NCBI RefSeq assembly: GCF_009695605.1
Contig: NZ_VUNQ01000008.1
Location: forward strand, 1-64,000
From: Tissierella pigra
GTDB lineage: Bacteria; Bacillota; Clostridia; Tissierellales; Tissierellaceae
DNA length: 64,000 nucleotides
Reading direction: 5' to 3'
In this document: one piece after another, positions 26,567-35,682 of the stretch
Layout of the letters: each line of letters starts with the position of its first letter
Position numbering within the stretch: position 1 is the first letter of the stretch
Translations under genes and position numbers: made by a program
Notes under the pieces: model-generated
Told to the model about the DNA's origin: nothing
Database searches by the model: none
Seen by the model: the letters and a program-made list of their open reading frames with translations, nothing else

Positions 26567-28122
26567 AACTTAATCTTTATTTTTTTATTGGGATACATAG
26601 TATATTCTTGACCATGTATAATTAACTTTTCTGGAATTATTTTATCATTATTAGGTTCTTCATCCCTATTTTTTAATACTAACCTTTTTAATTTGGATAT
26701 ACTCCGTACATAATAATCTAATTCCTTAGGAACTTTTCCTTTTGAATTTCTATATTCAAAATCTAATATTTCCGTATACATGCGAACAAGATCCTTAGCC
26801 TTGTCCTTTGCCGTAATTTCCAAACTCGAGTCATTATACTTTCTGTTCCTTCTACTATCTTCTCTTAATATAACCTCAGTATTGGCCTTATTGTATATAA
26901 TATCTTCAATGATTAATTCGTTGCCATTATATTCTATGGTTTGAGGCAATTTATCTACATCTATATCATAAACCTCCCTATTTTTTGTGGTATATTCAAA
27001 ACTATCAATTATCAAGCTTATCTTTTTAGGGTCTTCAAGATATAAGGATTCTAGTCCTGCATTTGTTGTTAAATATCCATTATTCTGTGAAAGAGAACTT
27101 TTCGAATATAAAGAAGAATATTTATATTTTTTTAGTTTGTTTTTTATAGAAAATCTTACTTGATTTATATAGTATTTCTTTTCTTCGTTATAGTTTTTTA
27201 TCCTATAATTTATATTAGTTGCCGTAGGAGCTATTGTAATCTTGTCTATGACAACCTTATTTCCATGAAATTCAATACTTTCATTAGGATAATATGATTT
27301 GGATTTTATTTTTTTTGCAGGAATCTTTAAATTCCAGTCTCCTTCTATATCTAAGATACTTTCCTCATCTTTATTAAACATAGTATATAAATTACTAATA
27401 TTAATATCTATATTGCCTTCTTCTCCAATTAAAGTATCTGTATTTATCATAAATCTAGTGGAATTTTCATCTTCCGTATATAAACTTGAAAAAGCAACCA
27501 TTGAACTCGATTCTTGACGCTCTGGAGTTAATGTATTGTTTTTAGTATATATATTTTCAATATCTCCACCTATTTTAATCGGATCATGATCTTGATTAGC
27601 AAAAACAAGTGGTGATAATCTTAAATTGTCTTTTAAATTTTCTACTTTAATAAATATAACAGTATTTAATTCATCCGCTATTACTCCTTCTGCAGTAACT
27701 TTAATGTCATTGTCTATTACAGATATATCTAACTTCTGTCCAACTCCAGCATCAAGTAATTTTTCCCATGCAGTAATTGTTACCTCACTTTGTTTTTTCC
27801 AACTTTTAAGAAAATCAAAATTATCTGCTGCAATGGCAGTCATTACTAAAGTAAAAGTAAGTATAACCGCAATAAGTATAGTTCTTCTTATACTTCTAAT
27901 TGGTTTAATTTCAGATTTCTTTAATTTTAAATTTATTTCCTTATTTGTATTAATCATATTTCTCTTTTCTGATAATTTCTCTATGGTTAGTTTAATTTCG
28001 TTGTATTCTTTATTACACTGAGGACATTTTTCTAAATGGCATTTTACTTTTTCTTTATCTTCTTTACTTAAATTTCCATCAATGTAATCAATGATTTTTT
28101 CTCCTATGAAATTACAATCCAT
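26560..28122 (-). CDS. Anti-sigma factor with zinc finger, one membrane helix and DUF4179 ectodomain
   Basis: This 520-aa protein has an N-terminal anti-sigma zinc finger with CHLEKCPQC (residues 28-36), the HxxxCxxC arrangement that binds ECF sigma factors. A single membrane helix follows near residues 80-97 (TILIAVILTFTLVMTAIA). The large extracellular part begins AADNFDFLKSWKKQSEVT and resembles DUF4179, followed by a beta-rich region to the C-terminus. It starts one base after the stop of the sigma factor gene, so the pair forms one operon. The signal sensed outside the membrane is unknown. I see no secretion signal other than the membrane helix. Confidence 0.9.
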   Translation of the reverse strand: MDCNFIGEKIIDYIDGNLSKEDKEKVKCHLEKCPQCNKEYNEIKLTIEKLSEKRNMINTNKEINLKLKKSEIKPIRSIRRTILIAVILTFTLVMTAIAADNFDFLKSWKKQSEVTITAWEKLLDAGVGQKLDISVIDNDIKVTAEGVIADELNTVIFIKVENLKDNLRLSPLVFANQDHDPIKIGGDIENIYTKNNTLTPERQESSSMVAFSSLYTEDENSTRFMINTDTLIGEEGNIDINISNLYTMFNKDEESILDIEGDWNLKIPAKKIKSKSYYPNESIEFHGNKVVIDKITIAPTATNINYRIKNYNEEKKYYINQVRFSIKNKLKKYKYSSLYSKSSLSQNNGYLTTNAGLESLYLEDPKKISLIIDSFEYTTKNREVYDIDVDKLPQTIEYNGNELIIEDIIYNKANTEVILREDSRRNRKYNDSSLEITAKDKAKDLVRMYTEILDFEYRNSKGKVPKELDYYVRSISKLKRLVLKNRDEEPNNDKIIPEKLIIHGQEYTMYPNKKIKIKLK

Positions 28123-28123
28123 A

Positions 28124-28576
28124 CTATTCCTCCTCTACTAAATTTCTAAGTGCCTTTACCCCCCTATATATCCTAGACTTTACTGTACCCATTGGAATAT
28201 CTAATATATTGGATATTTCTTCTTGGCTATATCCTATTATATATTTAAGTATAATGACCTCCCTAAATATTTCATCAACAGAATGGATTTCCTGAAAAAA
28301 ATTATATTCATCACTATAATGACCGTGTATTTCTATATATTCTTGGAGAACTTCTCTTTTTCTCTTTCTTAAACACTGCCTGCATTCGTTAATTAAAATA
28401 GTAGTAAACCAAGTTTCAAAGAGATTAGTATCTCTTAAACTTTTAATATTTTCATAGACTTTTATCATAGTATTTTGAAGTATATCTTCAATATCTTGAT
28501 GATTATAGACATAAGACCAAGCTATTTTATAAAACTTATCTTGTCTCTCCATAACCCAAGTCATTAGATTTTCCAT
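28124..28576 (-). CDS. ECF-type RNA polymerase sigma factor
   Basis: The 150-aa protein has only sigma regions 2 and 4, as in extracytoplasmic-function sigma factors. Region 2 includes AWSYVYNHQDIEDILQNTMI near residues 19-38. Region 4 includes IIGYSQEEISNILDIPMGTV near 112-131 with KSRIYRGVKALRNL after it. Its anti-sigma factor is the next gene, one base downstream. The start is uncertain: the ATG at 28576 has only a weak AAGAGAT ribosome site, and an internal ATG a few codons later is possible. An autoregulatory promoter is expected, but I could not identify one confidently. Confidence 0.93.
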   Translation of the reverse strand: MENLMTWVMERQDKFYKIAWSYVYNHQDIEDILQNTMIKVYENIKSLRDTNLFETWFTTILINECRQCLRKRKREVLQEYIEIHGHYSDEYNFFQEIHSVDEIFREVIILKYIIGYSQEEISNILDIPMGTVKSRIYRGVKALRNLVEEE

Positions 28577-28683
28577 ATCTCTTGATTTTATTTTTTTTAC
28601 TAATTTTTTATTACTCAGCTTAATTATACCTATCCCTCCTTTCCCTCTACTAATTAGATGTATTTATATGTATAAAAGTTCCC

Positions 28684-28716
28684 ATAAAAAAATAAAGAGC
28701 AAAATAATTTTGCTCT
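28684..28716 (-). terminator. Intrinsic terminator of the 3-methyladenine glycosylase gene
   Basis: AGAGCAAAA (28696-28704) and TTTTGCTCT (28708-28716) pair around TAA and are followed on the minus strand by TTTATTTTTTT. It is 14 bases after the stop codon. Confidence 0.9.
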
Positions 28717-28729
28717 AATGTTTTGATGA

Positions 28730-29341
28730 TTATTTTTTTGATACAAATGGATTATCTTTAATATAAAATCTTAGTAAATAATCCTTTGCCATTGTTGCAT
28801 AATCTATATTTATTCTTTTACTTCTGACAATTTTATCTAAAGATAGTCTTGGTGAATCTTCTACCCAAATCTTTTCACTTGTTACTAAATCTAAGCCATA
28901 ATCACTTTTAGTCATACCATATGCCATTACAAACTTAGCTGGTCCATTAGTTAGATTGATTATTTCTTTTCTTGGAGGATTGTTAAATTCCTTTTTATAT
29001 CTGTTTTCATACATCTTATCTATACCTTCTATTGGCTCTATAGCTCGAATTAATGCTGCCCCATGAATACCTTTCTTTTCTGCAACTATATTAAATAAAA
29101 GATACATTCCATATATTGTGTAAATATAAATATGTCCACCAGCTTCATCTATTATTTTGGTTCTGTCAGTAATGCCCTTATTAAAATGAGCACCATCATC
29201 TTTAGCATTTATATAAGCCTCTGTTTCCACTATTCTTCCTTTATATATATTTCCTTTATCATTATATACTAAAGTCTTTCCAAGTAAATCTCTAGCAACT
29301 AAAATAGTGTTTCTTTCATAGAATTCTCTCGTTAATCTCAT
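28730..29341 (-). CDS. DNA-3-methyladenine glycosylase (AAG/MPG family)
   Basis: This base-excision repair enzyme removes alkylated purines. The 203-aa protein has the Mpg-family motifs: VARDLLGKTLVY near residues 15-26, IVETEAYINAKDDGAHFNKG with the catalytic Glu near residue 41, and IYTIYGMYLLFNIVAE. The purine-recognition part AALIRAIEPIEGI and LTNGPAKFVMAYGM follow. The length is typical. The ribosome site GAAAGGAAG precedes the ATG. It lies downstream of lepB with a 19-base gap, so the two may be co-transcribed. Confidence 0.96.
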   Translation of the reverse strand: MRLTREFYERNTILVARDLLGKTLVYNDKGNIYKGRIVETEAYINAKDDGAHFNKGITDRTKIIDEAGGHIYIYTIYGMYLLFNIVAEKKGIHGAALIRAIEPIEGIDKMYENRYKKEFNNPPRKEIINLTNGPAKFVMAYGMTKSDYGLDLVTSEKIWVEDSPRLSLDKIVRSKRINIDYATMAKDYLLRFYIKDNPFVSKK

Positions 29342-29360
29342 GTAAAACTTCCTTTCAAAT

Positions 29361-30008
29361 CTATGATACCTTACTAATGCTCTTTAATGGCCAAATTCTA
29401 AAGGTTACTTTGCCCTTTACTTGACTATAGTCTATTAATCCTAAGTCTCTGCTATCAAGACTATGTTCTCTATTATCTCCTAATACAAATACTTTATCCT
29501 CTGGAATAGTCAAAGGATAGCCTAAATCTTCTCTTGCAAAGGTATTTCCTTTTATATAATCTTCTTCTAACTTATGTCCATTTAGGTAAACATCTCCATC
29601 TTTAATATCAATAATATCTCCAGGTACTCCTATTACTCTCTTAATTATATATTTTTCATCTATATTATTAGTAAACTTATTTAATATATTAGTTATAATA
29701 TCTTTACCTTCATTAATGATATTTTTAACTATTCCTCTTTCTTGTCCTTCATATCTATTTATAATAACAATTTGATTTCTTTTAGGTGCTGTAAAATTAT
29801 ATCCTAATTTATAGTTAATTACCCTTTCATCTTCATAAAAAGTAGGTTCCATTGACTGTCCCTTTATTCCAGTTAATGAAAATATATTTCCAGAAATAAA
29901 CAAGGCTATTATAATTGTTAAAATAATTGTTGTTAACCAACTTATTACCTCTCTAATAAAAACATTTCTTCTTCTCTTTTGATGTGATACAAATAAATTA
30001 CTCTTCAT
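29361..30008 (-). CDS. lepB: Signal peptidase I
   Basis: Type I signal peptidase (S26A) cleaves signal peptides from exported proteins on the outer face of the membrane. The 215-aa protein has one N-terminal membrane helix (VISWLTTIILTIIIALFISG). The catalytic serine is in KGQSMEPTF near residue 55, and the general-base lysine is in YIIKRVIGVPGD near residue 118. Box E is VLGDNREHSLDSRDLG. Its start overlaps the DUF2500 gene by 11 bases. Between the serine and lysine motifs there is a longer loop (near 85-115) than in the minimal Bacillus enzymes. Confidence 0.96.
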   Translation of the reverse strand: MKSNLFVSHQKRRRNVFIREVISWLTTIILTIIIALFISGNIFSLTGIKGQSMEPTFYEDERVINYKLGYNFTAPKRNQIVIINRYEGQERGIVKNIINEGKDIITNILNKFTNNIDEKYIIKRVIGVPGDIIDIKDGDVYLNGHKLEEDYIKGNTFAREDLGYPLTIPEDKVFVLGDNREHSLDSRDLGLIDYSQVKGKVTFRIWPLKSISKVS

Positions 30009-30372
30009 AACTAGTTTTTATCCTTTCAAAATTTTGGTATCTTGTTCCTTGAAATGTAAGCTTTCCAATATCGCCTTCAGCTAACTTTCCATATTCTTTC
30101 CCCGAGATATGAAACTCCATTCTATCTCCACTTTCTACTTCAAAAGTAGCATAATAAGTAGTATCTGCTGTTGAGTGAATATTATTGTCATTCGTATGAT
30201 TGTGCCTACTTACATTGGTTCTTTTAGATACCACCTTAGCCGCCACTGTTAAAACTGGTTGCTGATTATTTGAATGCCATTGTCCAATTCCCTTTACAGC
30301 AGTAAATATAAATATTCCAAATATAACTATAAAAAATATTGGAACTATTAATCCTATAAAAGAAAAATACAT
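29998..30372 (-). CDS. DUF2500 family membrane protein
   Basis: This 124-aa protein has one strong N-terminal membrane helix (IGLIVPIFFIVIFGIFIFTA) and then a soluble domain with VLTVAAKVVSKRTNVSRH, a histidine/asparagine-rich loop, YYATFEVESGDRMEFHISG and DIGKLTFQGTRYQNFER, the DUF2500 pattern. The soluble domain probably faces outward. Its function is not known. It overlaps lepB by 11 bases and likely shares its transcript. Confidence 0.88.
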   Translation of the reverse strand: MYFSFIGLIVPIFFIVIFGIFIFTAVKGIGQWHSNNQQPVLTVAAKVVSKRTNVSRHNHTNDNNIHSTADTTYYATFEVESGDRMEFHISGKEYGKLAEGDIGKLTFQGTRYQNFERIKTSYEE

Positions 30373-30479
30373 TGTAATCCCTCCTTCTAATTTATTATAT
30401 CACAAATTTTATTAATATAAAAAAGCTTATATTGAAATATTAACAATGCAGATTTTCTTGAAACCCATAAATAGTTGCC

Positions 30480-30516
30480 ATAAAAAAACTGAATAGGAAA
30501 TCCTATTCAGTTTTTA
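30480..30516 (-). terminator. Intrinsic terminator of the chemotaxis receptor gene
   Basis: AAAAACTGAATAGGA (30484-30498) and TCCTATTCAGTTTTT (30501-30515) form a 15-bp hairpin. T residues continue on the minus strand. It follows the stop codon immediately. Confidence 0.92.
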
Positions 30517-32595
30517 TTATAACTTAAATCTATTAACTAATTCATTTAATTTTTCTATTGTGTGAGCTAAATTGTCTGTGTTATTTGATATATTTTCCAT
30601 AGTTGCAGCTTGTTCTTCCATAGATGCAGATAATTCTTCCGTTGAGGCTGCTGTTTCTTCTGTTACTGAAGATATGCTCTGAATAGCCAATATTACATCT
30701 TCCTTATCATTATCTACAATCTCTAATCTTTGTTCTAACTGAGTAATCGCCTCCATAGATATACTTATGGCTGAATTGATTTCTTCAAAGGCCTTCTTAA
30801 CCTCCGATAAAGTTACATTAGCCTCATTTAAGGCAATTTCAGATTCGTCCATATTCTCTTTTGTATTTTCTACTTCAGATTGAATAATACTTAATATTCC
30901 TTCTATGTCCCTAGTAGCATTTCCTGTTTGTTCAGATAGCTTTCTGATTTCTTCAGCTACTACAGCGAAACCCCTTCCAGCTTCTCCTGCACGAGCTGCT
31001 TCTATAGCCGCATTTAGGGCCAAAAGGTTTGTCTGCTCTGAAATTCCAGTTATAATATTTAAAATGTTTCCTATTGATTTAGACTTTTCTAGTAAAGAAT
31101 CAATATTCTTTACTACAGAATTAGTAGACTCATTGGTTATATTAAACTTTTCTATCATTTCATCCATTGATTTTAATCCATGTTGGTTCATCTCTTGAGC
31201 TTTTATAGAACTTCCAACTACTGTTTCTCCATCTACTACTGCCTCTTTTATTTCATTAGCTAACTTATATAGTTTCTCTGAGCCTGTTTCTGCATCCGAT
31301 GCTTGTCCCATAGAGGCTTCTGCTAATTCCTCCACAGTTCTAGCCACATCACTTATAGACTGTGCAGTATCTTCTGTAGCAGAAGTTAAACTATTAGTGT
31401 TCTCAACAATATTTGTTGTGGTTTCTTCTATTGCACTTATTATTCTTCTCATTTCTTCTCTTAAAAGCCCAGTAGCTCTAAAAATAGAACCTACTTCATC
31501 TTTTCTATTAAATAAAAGTTTTATCTTCTTGGTCTCTTCAATATCTGTTAAGTCCAATTTTGATGTAGTCTCTATTACTTCAGTAATAAATACTATTGGG
31601 TTAGAAATCATTTTTCCCATAACAAAGGATATAATAGCAGCTAGTATAGATGCTACCAATACAACCCCTAAAATAACATAAACTGTACTGTACATCTCCT
31701 TTAATATTTCAGTTTTAGGAACTGTTAAGACTATTATCTTTCCATCATTTAGTTTAGCAAAACCCATGATTTTACTTTCTCCACCAAATTGCATATCTTT
31801 GGTTCCAAAATCATTGCTTCCAATCTCATCAGCTATACTGCTATATATTCCACCGTCTATAGTTTTAAAATTGCTGCTACTATCTAAAGTAGGATGAACT
31901 AAATAGTCATAATCTTTATTAAGTAAAAATCCATATCCCGTATCATATAATTCTATTGCTTCTATACCTTTTATTAAATCTCTTACACGTAAGTCTACCC
32001 CTATTACTCCTAATGTTTCATTATCTACAACAATAGGAGCTGAGTAGGTCATTACATTAATATTTCCATGGTTTAAATAAGGGTCTCCCCATATTCCTTC
32101 TCCTGCTTTTATAGCGTTATAATAGAATGCAGCTTCAGCATCATCTTGACTCGTACCTGCTATATCTGTTGGTAGCCCTTGAACCAAAGTACCATTATCA
32201 TCTATCCCAATCCAAGTCCCTTCTGTTTTTCCTGTGTATTTTGGATCTATGGCTATGTATATTCCAGCACATTTCTTAGTTGTCCTAGATGTTCCTCTGA
32301 CAACAGGTCTTAAAATAGTGTCACTATAGTTAGCTAAATAGTCCTCTTCATTTAATCTATTTGTATCTATAGTCCCACTAACTAATTGGTGTAAACTGTT
32401 TAGAGTTCCCTCATATAAAATTAAGTCCTTATTAAATTCTTCAGCATATATTTGTGCTGTACCAACAAGATTCTTTCTTGCCTCTTCTTGAATTACACTG
32501 ACACTTTTAAATACACTGGTGACTCCTACTACTAAAGACATAGCTATGGAACACATTAAAACAGTCACTACAATTCTTGTACTAATTTTTTTCAA
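30517..32595 (-). CDS. Methyl-accepting chemotaxis protein (dCache type)
   Basis: The 692-aa receptor has a membrane helix near residues 8-28, a periplasm-facing double-Cache sensor domain to about residue 300 (with [12 protein letters not shown] and [19 protein letters not shown]), a second helix ([21 protein letters not shown]), a HAMP linker near 330-385 and a long cytoplasmic signalling domain. The hairpin tip is [20 protein letters not shown] near residue 530, followed by [18 protein letters not shown]. Cache receptors often sense amino acids or other small molecules; the ligand here is unknown. No other chemotaxis gene is in the window. Confidence 0.96.
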   Translation of the reverse strand: MKKISTRIVVTVLMCSIAMSLVVGVTSVFKSVSVIQEEARKNLVGTAQIYAEEFNKDLILYEGTLNSLHQLVSGTIDTNRLNEEDYLANYSDTILRPVVRGTSRTTKKCAGIYIAIDPKYTGKTEGTWIGIDDNGTLVQGLPTDIAGTSQDDAEAAFYYNAIKAGEGIWGDPYLNHGNINVMTYSAPIVVDNETLGVIGVDLRVRDLIKGIEAIELYDTGYGFLLNKDYDYLVHPTLDSSSNFKTIDGGIYSSIADEIGSNDFGTKDMQFGGESKIMGFAKLNDGKIIVLTVPKTEILKEMYSTVYVILGVVLVASILAAIISFVMGKMISNPIVFITEVIETTSKLDLTDIEETKKIKLLFNRKDEVGSIFRATGLLREEMRRIISAIEETTTNIVENTNSLTSATEDTAQSISDVARTVEELAEASMGQASDAETGSEKLYKLANEIKEAVVDGETVVGSSIKAQEMNQHGLKSMDEMIEKFNITNESTNSVVKNIDSLLEKSKSIGNILNIITGISEQTNLLALNAAIEAARAGEAGRGFAVVAEEIRKLSEQTGNATRDIEGILSIIQSEVENTKENMDESEIALNEANVTLSEVKKAFEEINSAISISMEAITQLEQRLEIVDNDKEDVILAIQSISSVTEETAASTEELSASMEEQAATMENISNNTDNLAHTIEKLNELVNRFKL

Positions 32596-32670
32596 TGGCT
32601 TCCCCTCTTTCTATTTTTAATTCAAAACAATATTACTATTATCGACAAATTATTATATTTATTTAGTATT

Positions 32671-33843
32671 TTAGATATATTTATCCAAGTTTTCCTTTAA
32701 TTCTTTCTCAATATATAAGTCCTTTAAATTCCAAAATTCCTTAAACTTTCTATATTTATCTATGGCTTCTTCCTTATTTTTATCATTGGTTCTAGTAGCC
32801 CTTATTAAAATATTTTTAGGTGTATGTTCCATATCTATAAACTCCAGTAATTGAACATTATAGCCTAAAATTTCTAGTATATTGGCTCTAAGGCTGTCTG
32901 TCACTAAGGATGATAGTTTTTCTTTTATTATTCCATGACTCAGCATAGGTTCCAATATCTCATTCTCAATCTTATTATAAAATTCATGTTGACAGCAAGG
33001 AACTGAAAGTACAGTTTCTGCTCCCCAATTTATAGCCTTGACTAAGGCTGCATCTGTGGCAGTATCACAAGCATGCAGAGTTACTACCATATCTACCTTG
33101 TCTATCCCCTCATAGTCTCTAATATCACCATGGATAAACTTTAATTTATTATAATTTAAATCGTTAGCAACCTGATTGCAAAAAAGAATTACATCTTCCT
33201 TTAAATCTAGCCCTATTATATTTATATCTAAATTTAAAATATTAACTAAATAGTAGTAAAGTGCAAATGTTAAATAAGATTTTCCACATCCAAAATCTAT
33301 AATATTAAGGGTATTTTCACTACTCATCTTTGGAATCACATCAGCTACCATTTCTAAAAACCTATTTATCTGTCTAAATTTATCATACTTCTTGGCTACT
33401 ACCTTTCCCTTTTCAGTCATAACCCCAAGTCTTACAAGAAAATCAACAGGTTCTCCTTCTTGAATTATATAAGATTTTTTTCTATTATGGGATAAATCTA
33501 AATCTTCTTTTGTGGGTTTTTTCTTCAATATATTTACTTTACCTTTTTTGCTTATTAGTATTTGATAATCTGCTTTTTTTGTAAATATTATTCCTTGTTT
33601 AAATTCTTCATCTAAAAGCCTTCCTATTTCTTTTATGGATTCGTTCAACTCAAGATTTTTATGTATTACCTTAGTCTTATATTCATAAGTAAATTGTAAT
33701 TTCACATCATCTTTTATAAGAACAGGCTTCATGGTTACCTTAGTAAAGCCATCTTCACCTTTCTTTCTTAAATTACTAATAACCCCATATATAATTTCAT
33801 TATTCAATATAATTTCATCAAGTAAAATTTTTATATCATCCAT
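32671..33843 (-). CDS. SAM-dependent methyltransferase (METTL25/Methyltransf_32-like)
   Basis: This 390-aa protein has a Rossmann methyltransferase domain in its C-terminal two-thirds. Motif I is IIDFGCGKSYLTFALYYYL near residues 178-196, motif II is IIGLDLKEDVI and motif IV is MVVTLHACDTATDAALV. A downstream VPCCQHEF carries a conserved cysteine pair. The N-terminal part (about 150 residues) with RQINRFLEMVADVI is family-specific. Homologues are annotated as methyltransferases of unknown substrate and resemble the METTL25/RRNAD1 group, so an RNA target is only a guess. It is transcribed alone on the minus strand. Confidence 0.88.
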   Translation of the reverse strand: MDDIKILLDEIILNNEIIYGVISNLRKKGEDGFTKVTMKPVLIKDDVKLQFTYEYKTKVIHKNLELNESIKEIGRLLDEEFKQGIIFTKKADYQILISKKGKVNILKKKPTKEDLDLSHNRKKSYIIQEGEPVDFLVRLGVMTEKGKVVAKKYDKFRQINRFLEMVADVIPKMSSENTLNIIDFGCGKSYLTFALYYYLVNILNLDINIIGLDLKEDVILFCNQVANDLNYNKLKFIHGDIRDYEGIDKVDMVVTLHACDTATDAALVKAINWGAETVLSVPCCQHEFYNKIENEILEPMLSHGIIKEKLSSLVTDSLRANILEILGYNVQLLEFIDMEHTPKNILIRATRTNDKNKEEAIDKYRKFKEFWNLKDLYIEKELKENLDKYI

Positions 33844-33864
33844 TTTATCTCTCCTATTATTTAA

Positions 33865-33894
33865 AATAAGCTAATGAAAACTCACTAGCTTATT
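33865..33894 (-). terminator. Terminator-like hairpin downstream of the 57-aa gene
   Basis: AATAAGCTA (33865-33873) and TAGCTTATT (33886-33894) are perfect 9-base arms. On the minus strand the stem is followed by only four T. It lies between the small gene and the methyltransferase gene and probably ends the small transcript weakly. Confidence 0.6.
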
Positions 33895-33949
33895 ACATAC
33901 ATTTTACGTCTATTTCAAATTTTACTATATAGTCCAATTATTGTCTAGA

Positions 33950-34123
33950 TTAATCCTTTGCTCGTTCTATATATGTTACTATGGCAAAAAATACATTTCC
34001 CTCCTGATTATATTCAATATCTACAATCTCCAATATATTTTCTTCATTTTCAGTTATCCAAGTGTCTACCTTATCTTTAATGGCAGAACCATCTTTATAG
34101 TCTACTATATACATATATTTCAT
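33950..34123 (-). CDS. Small hypothetical protein (57 aa)
   Basis: From the ATG at 34123, behind the ribosome site AGGAGTGATATA, the frame encodes MKYMYIVDYKDGSAIKDKVD, then TWITENEENILEIVDIEYNQ and a final strand EGNVFFAIVTYIERAKD. The alternation of beta strands (YMYIVDY, ILEIVDIEY, VFFAIVTYIE) and one helix suggests a small ferredoxin-like fold. No cysteines or membrane segment are present. It is not recognised. The rest of the 500-base interval between the methyltransferase and sirtuin genes (34124-34344) holds nothing I can identify apart from the weak hairpin at 33865. Confidence 0.75.
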   Translation of the reverse strand: MKYMYIVDYKDGSAIKDKVDTWITENEENILEIVDIEYNQEGNVFFAIVTYIERAKD

Positions 34124-34344
34124 TATATCACTCCTAATATAATATTTATAATTATTATATTAGATATATATGAGGAAATTGCTTAGTATTTATTTGATTT
34201 ATTAATTATGATAAATTTCATAAATATATTATCTTCTATATCTCACAAATAATTACTATTCTAAATTCTAAAAATGGTTTTACATATTGAATTACTCTTA
34301 GCTCAGGATAGTTTTGATATGTATTTTATCATTTATTCCACCTT

Positions 34345-35067
34345 TTATAATATTTTGTTTAATGTTTCTCCAATATTACTATTAAATGTAAGCATTGCTT
34401 TATTATCATATTGTGTTTCTGATTTATTGATTAAAATCAGGTTATTTTTTCTATAATACTCAATTAGACTTGCTGCTGGATAGACAGTTAGAGATGTACC
34501 ACCTACAATTAAAACATCTGCATTTATTATATATTCTATGGATTTATTTAATATATCCATATCTAATCCTTCCTCATAAAGAACTACATCTGGCCTTACA
34601 ATTCCACCACATTCATCGCATAATGGAACTGACAATGAAGAAAGTATATATTCTAAGGGGAAAAACTTATGACATTTCTCACAATAATTTCTATGTACTG
34701 AACCATGAAGTTCTAATACATTTTGTGAACCTGCTATTTGATGAAGTCCATCAATATTTTGTGTAATAATTGCTTTAAGTTTTCCTCTCTTTTCTAATTC
34801 TACTAAGGCAATATGAGCCATATTAGGCTTTGCATTATTATAAATCATTTTAGTCTTATAAAACTCATAAAAATCTTCAGTATCCCTTTTATAACAAGTA
34901 TGGCTTAACATATATTCTGGAGGATATTTTGAATTTTTAGATGTAGTATATAATCCTGTTGCAGACCTAAAATCTGGTATATTACTTTCTGTAGATACAC
35001 CAGCCCCACCAAAAAATACTATACTGTCACTGCTATCTATAATTTTTTTTAATTTATCTATAGTCAA
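34345..35067 (-). CDS. NAD-dependent protein deacylase (sirtuin)
   Basis: Sirtuins remove acyl groups from lysines using NAD. The protein has GAGVSTESNIPDFRS, the catalytic segment TQNIDGLHQIAGS with LELHGSVHRNYC carrying the active histidine, and a four-cysteine zinc site (CEKC near residue 125 and CDEC near 148). The C-terminal NAD motif is GGTSLTVYPAASLI. The TTG at 35067 (240 aa) is preferred: it lies eight bases after AGGAG and starts one base after the end of the upstream gene. A TTG at 35091 would place that ribosome site inside the gene. The tight spacing suggests co-translation with the CWC protein. Confidence 0.95.
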   Translation of the reverse strand: MTIDKLKKIIDSSDSIVFFGGAGVSTESNIPDFRSATGLYTTSKNSKYPPEYMLSHTCYKRDTEDFYEFYKTKMIYNNAKPNMAHIALVELEKRGKLKAIITQNIDGLHQIAGSQNVLELHGSVHRNYCEKCHKFFPLEYILSSLSVPLCDECGGIVRPDVVLYEEGLDMDILNKSIEYIINADVLIVGGTSLTVYPAASLIEYYRKNNLILINKSETQYDNKAMLTFNSNIGETLNKIL

Positions 35068-35068
35068 A

Positions 35069-35275
35069 TCATTCACTCCTATATTTTTCAACGCAAGATT
35101 TACAAATACACGCTTTTCCTCTTTTTTCCTCTGGAATCATTTCTAAAAGCTCCTTTGGAATTGTAACACTAAAACACCAACATTTCTCATTATGCTTGCA
35201 ATTATTATTTTCCCCACAAATAGGGCAAGTAGTTTCCTCAGTATGAGCTAAGGGTTTATCTAAATTGTTACACAT
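35069..35275 (-). CDS. Cysteine-rich CWC-family small protein
   Basis: This 68-aa protein contains CPICGENNNCKHNEKCWCFS and ends with KACICKSCVEKY. It has nine cysteines in pairs, including the CWC triplet that names the family, and probably binds zinc or another metal. The function is not established. It sits directly upstream of the sirtuin gene, one base apart, and downstream of a zinc-ribbon gene by 18 bases, so these three small genes probably form one transcript with the histidine phosphatase gene. Confidence 0.88.
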   Translation of the reverse strand: MCNNLDKPLAHTEETTCPICGENNNCKHNEKCWCFSVTIPKELLEMIPEEKRGKACICKSCVEKYRSE

Positions 35276-35293
35276 TTTTGTATCCCCAATCTA

Positions 35294-35662
35294 TTAAAGT
35301 TTTTTCCCACATTTAGGACAATATTCAAAATCATTATTTATAATATATCCACAATTAGAACAAAACCTTTCTTTGCTATAATTAACATTCAGAGGTTTTA
35401 ATTCAGATTCTTCAATTTTACTTTTTTGTCCTCGTTCTATTGCTTTGCCTAAATCATTGTCTATAGTATATAAACTACCACAACATACACTTCTTACATA
35501 ATATTTTTTATTCCATTTAATAATTGGAATAAAGAATAAACTAAAGAATGTATACGTCATAAATACCTCTAATCTTCCATAAGAACCACAACTTGTACAA
35601 ACTATGGTCTGTGCAAAATCGATATTTTTTTCCTTTGTGGAAATTCCAAATACAAAAAACAT
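35294..35662 (-). CDS. Zinc-ribbon protein with a hydrophobic segment
   Basis: The 122-aa protein has two cysteine knuckles. The first is CTSCG near residues 22-26, with a second CCGSLY near 60 that may complete a site. The last is CSNCGYIINNDFEYCPKCG near residues 101-119, a typical C4 zinc ribbon. A hydrophobic stretch (FMTYTFFSLFFIPIIKW, near 34-50) is short for a membrane helix but could be a monotopic anchor. The protein resembles small zinc-ribbon proteins of unknown role in clostridia. Confidence 0.8.
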   Translation of the reverse strand: MFFVFGISTKEKNIDFAQTIVCTSCGSYGRLEVFMTYTFFSLFFIPIIKWNKKYYVRSVCCGSLYTIDNDLGKAIERGQKSKIEESELKPLNVNYSKERFCSNCGYIINNDFEYCPKCGKKL

Positions 35663-35682
35663 TTTTCTGTTCTCCTATTCTA

